Origin: Chrysomallon squamiferum
Lineage: Eukaryota; Mollusca; Gastropoda; Neomphalida; Peltospiridae
Length of the DNA stretch: 64,000 bases
Reading direction: 5' to 3'
NCBI GenBank assembly: GCA_012295275.1
Contig: CM022669.1
Span: 18,066,091-18,130,090 of the forward strand
This document shows, one piece after another, positions 63,301 through 64,000 of the stretch (position 1 is the first letter of the stretch; every line of letters starts with the position of its first letter). The notes below the pieces were generated by a model. It was given only the letters and a program-made list of their open reading frames with translations, was not told the origin of the DNA and searched no databases. Both the position numbers and the translations under genes were made by a program.

Positions 63301-64000
63301 AGCATAAATATATAATAATAAGAAGAAGAATAAGAATAAGAATAATATGAATGATAACAATAATAACATAAATAAATAAATAAATAAATAAAATATATAT
63401 TAGAAAAGCACACTTACAGGGACTTCATTTCTTAAAATGGTTAAATATTTAAACATTGCAATAGTTATTTTTACCATCCTTTGTTCCAATTGATTTTCAG
63501 ACACTTGAAGAAAACATCAGAGACTTGCAGGAAAAGATAGCTGCAGGAATTCATGCAGAAGCTGCAGTTCAGGAATCAAAGGTAAATAATAATTTTATAT
63601 ATTTTACTTCATAATTAACTATCTTCCATATAATATAGGTAAATAAACACACTTGTCTTCTACAGTACATTTAATTTTTGATCTTATGTAATTGGTATCT
63701 GCTTTGTTTGTTGTTGTTGTTTTTTTAAATTAATAAGTAATTATATAAGTGAAAGGAAAAAATGAAACAAAAAATATTTGTTATTTCTAAAATAAATGTA
63801 AAATGGTAATAATTAAGTAAGTTGAAAAGTCTTTCATACAGAGAACTGGTTTTCAAAACATTTAATACTGCTGTTCTGAATGCTTGGAATTGGTTTTCAT
63901 TTGGTTTAATCCCTTAACATTATGTTTGAAATGAGATTTTCATTTTAAAAATGCATACAATTTATTTATGTCTGTCTTTATTTAGGATGTATCGGCTGAA
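52563..64000 (+). CDS. Long coiled-coil protein, first 975 codons (gene continues past the window)
   Basis: Exons: 52563-52668, 52921-52985, 53230-53509, 53976-54029, 54477-54554, 55190-55380, 55882-56013, 56565-56657, 57040-57100, 57414-57463, 57704-58072, 58492-58644, 59061-59191, 59399-59567, 59944-60186, 60639-60689, 61181-61327, 61781-61959, 62445-62617, 63100-63203, 63501-63581, 63986 onward. They sum to 2925 nt, all in frame. A Lys-rich, disordered N-terminus (about 1-195) precedes a compact segment (about 195-300: YIPYLYAKGYLAHVVDDMKA, HIRIVYGIESHYKAIEDETQ, FVIYLRRQYSDKVDTFRKVI). Repeated predicted coiled coils follow, broken by Pro/Val linkers (VPTVVPVPIIKETKE near 370; PPPPTVAPVPITI near 620). 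Two modules of form W-x3-F-K-K-K-x2-R-x-P-x3-D occur at 571-587 and 834-850. No signal peptide or membrane segment. It suggests a cytoskeletal or ciliary scaffold, but I do not recognise the family. Confidence 0.85.
53511..53676. repeat. Perfect 83-bp tandem duplication beginning at a splice donor
   Basis: The sequence at 53511-53593 is repeated at 53594-53676 with no difference that I can find. The first copy starts at the second base of the donor dinucleotide (exon ends at 53509). The second copy has lost the G of GT, so only the first donor is usable. Confidence 0.9.
54706..55123. repeat. 209-bp tandem duplication in an intron of the coiled-coil gene
   Basis: AGAAACAACTAAAAATT at 54706 recurs at 54915, and the next about 205 bases match almost completely (differences such as TTTACTG versus TTTACAG). 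This is a recent segmental tandem duplication, just upstream of the exon starting at 55190. Confidence 0.9.
56049..56235. repeat. Two and a partial third copy of an 83-bp tandem repeat
   Basis: AAAAATTTCAT begins at 56049, 56132 and 56215, each 83 bp apart. The first two copies share TTTCAGTAAAT-ATTTATAA-TTGTAAATATAT with scattered changes; the third is truncated. The unit sequence differs from the other 83-bp duplication at 53511. Confidence 0.8.
60272..60319. repeat. (GT)n microsatellite, about 24 units
   Basis: An uninterrupted GT run in the intron after the exon ending at 60186, directly beside the dispersed-repeat fragment that follows. Confidence 0.9.
60335..60450. mobile_element. Decayed fragment of a widespread mollusc-type dispersed repeat
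   Basis: GAGAGGAAAGCTGTGGGTTACTTTTT, GAGATCTTTCATATGCACC, TTTCCATAGACAGGAAAGCA and ACCTTTGATAAACCA occur in this order. They match, with substitutions, a series I remember from mollusc genomes (a GAGAGGAAACCCGCTGT-like start, then GGGATCTTTTATATGCACCA, CCCACAGACAGGATAG, GGCCTTTGATATACCAG). No ends or target duplication can be defined. The match to memory is the basis, not a search. Confidence 0.55.

Noticed and set aside
1-64000. CRISPR arrays, bacterial operons, rRNA and tRNA genes
   Set aside because: Direct repeats here are microsatellites or intron duplications without spacers, genes are spliced, and I found no cloverleaf with box A and box B or rRNA-like segment. A dedicated tRNA scan was not possible.

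Overview
This is a gene-dense but very AT-rich piece of animal nuclear DNA. Genes are split into many small exons with GT-AG introns full of poly(A), (TA)n, (AAT)n and (GT)n tracts, and nothing bacterial is present. Two kinds of dispersed repeat (the 1.7-2.5 kb array and the fragment near 60.4 kb) resemble a repeat I remember as widespread in mollusc genomes, so I favour a mollusc or another lophotrochozoan. That placement is an inference.

Five protein-coding genes alternate in strand. (1) + strand, left edge to 4165: only the last coding exon of a gene is inside the window; its C-terminus has a short acidic/hydrophobic motif resembling a formin autoregulatory (DAD) helix. (2) - strand, 12139-35231 (5' UTR exon near 36.1-36.2 kb): a complete ASH1L orthologue. 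I assembled 23 coding exons giving 2315 codons plus stop, entirely in frame, with AT-hooks, an MRG15-binding FxLP motif, AWS-SET-post-SET, bromodomain, PHD and BAH. (3) + strand, 39331-47382 (5' UTR exon near 37.7-37.8 kb): a complete DAP3/mS29 orthologue, 12 coding exons, 414 aa, with mitochondrial-type N-terminus, Walker A and Walker B. (4) - strand, 48311-51165: a complete 8-exon gene for a 252-aa protein that I do not recognise. (5) + strand, 52563 to the right edge: the first 975 codons (22 exons, the last cut by the window) of a long coiled-coil protein that I do not recognise. It carries two copies of a W-x3-F-x5-R-x-P-x3-D module.

Genes 1/2 and 3/4 are tail to tail; genes 2/3 and 4/5 are head to head across short divergent promoter regions, where the GC content rises locally and YY1-like ATGGCGG motifs occur. 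ASH1L and DAP3 are also near neighbours in the human genome (1q22), so the pair is probably ancient microsynteny joining a chromatin regulator and a mitoribosome subunit.

The rest is intron and intergenic sequence: a 439-bp terminal-inverted-repeat element in a DAP3 intron, a smaller inverted-repeat element in an ASH1L intron, several young tandem duplications in introns of gene 5 and DAP3, and two large ASH1L introns (4.1 and 4.2 kb) holding blocks of unusually complex, less AT-rich sequence that may be regulatory. The most unusual protein observation is a Ser-to-Phe change in the otherwise near-invariant NHSC motif of the ASH1L SET domain.
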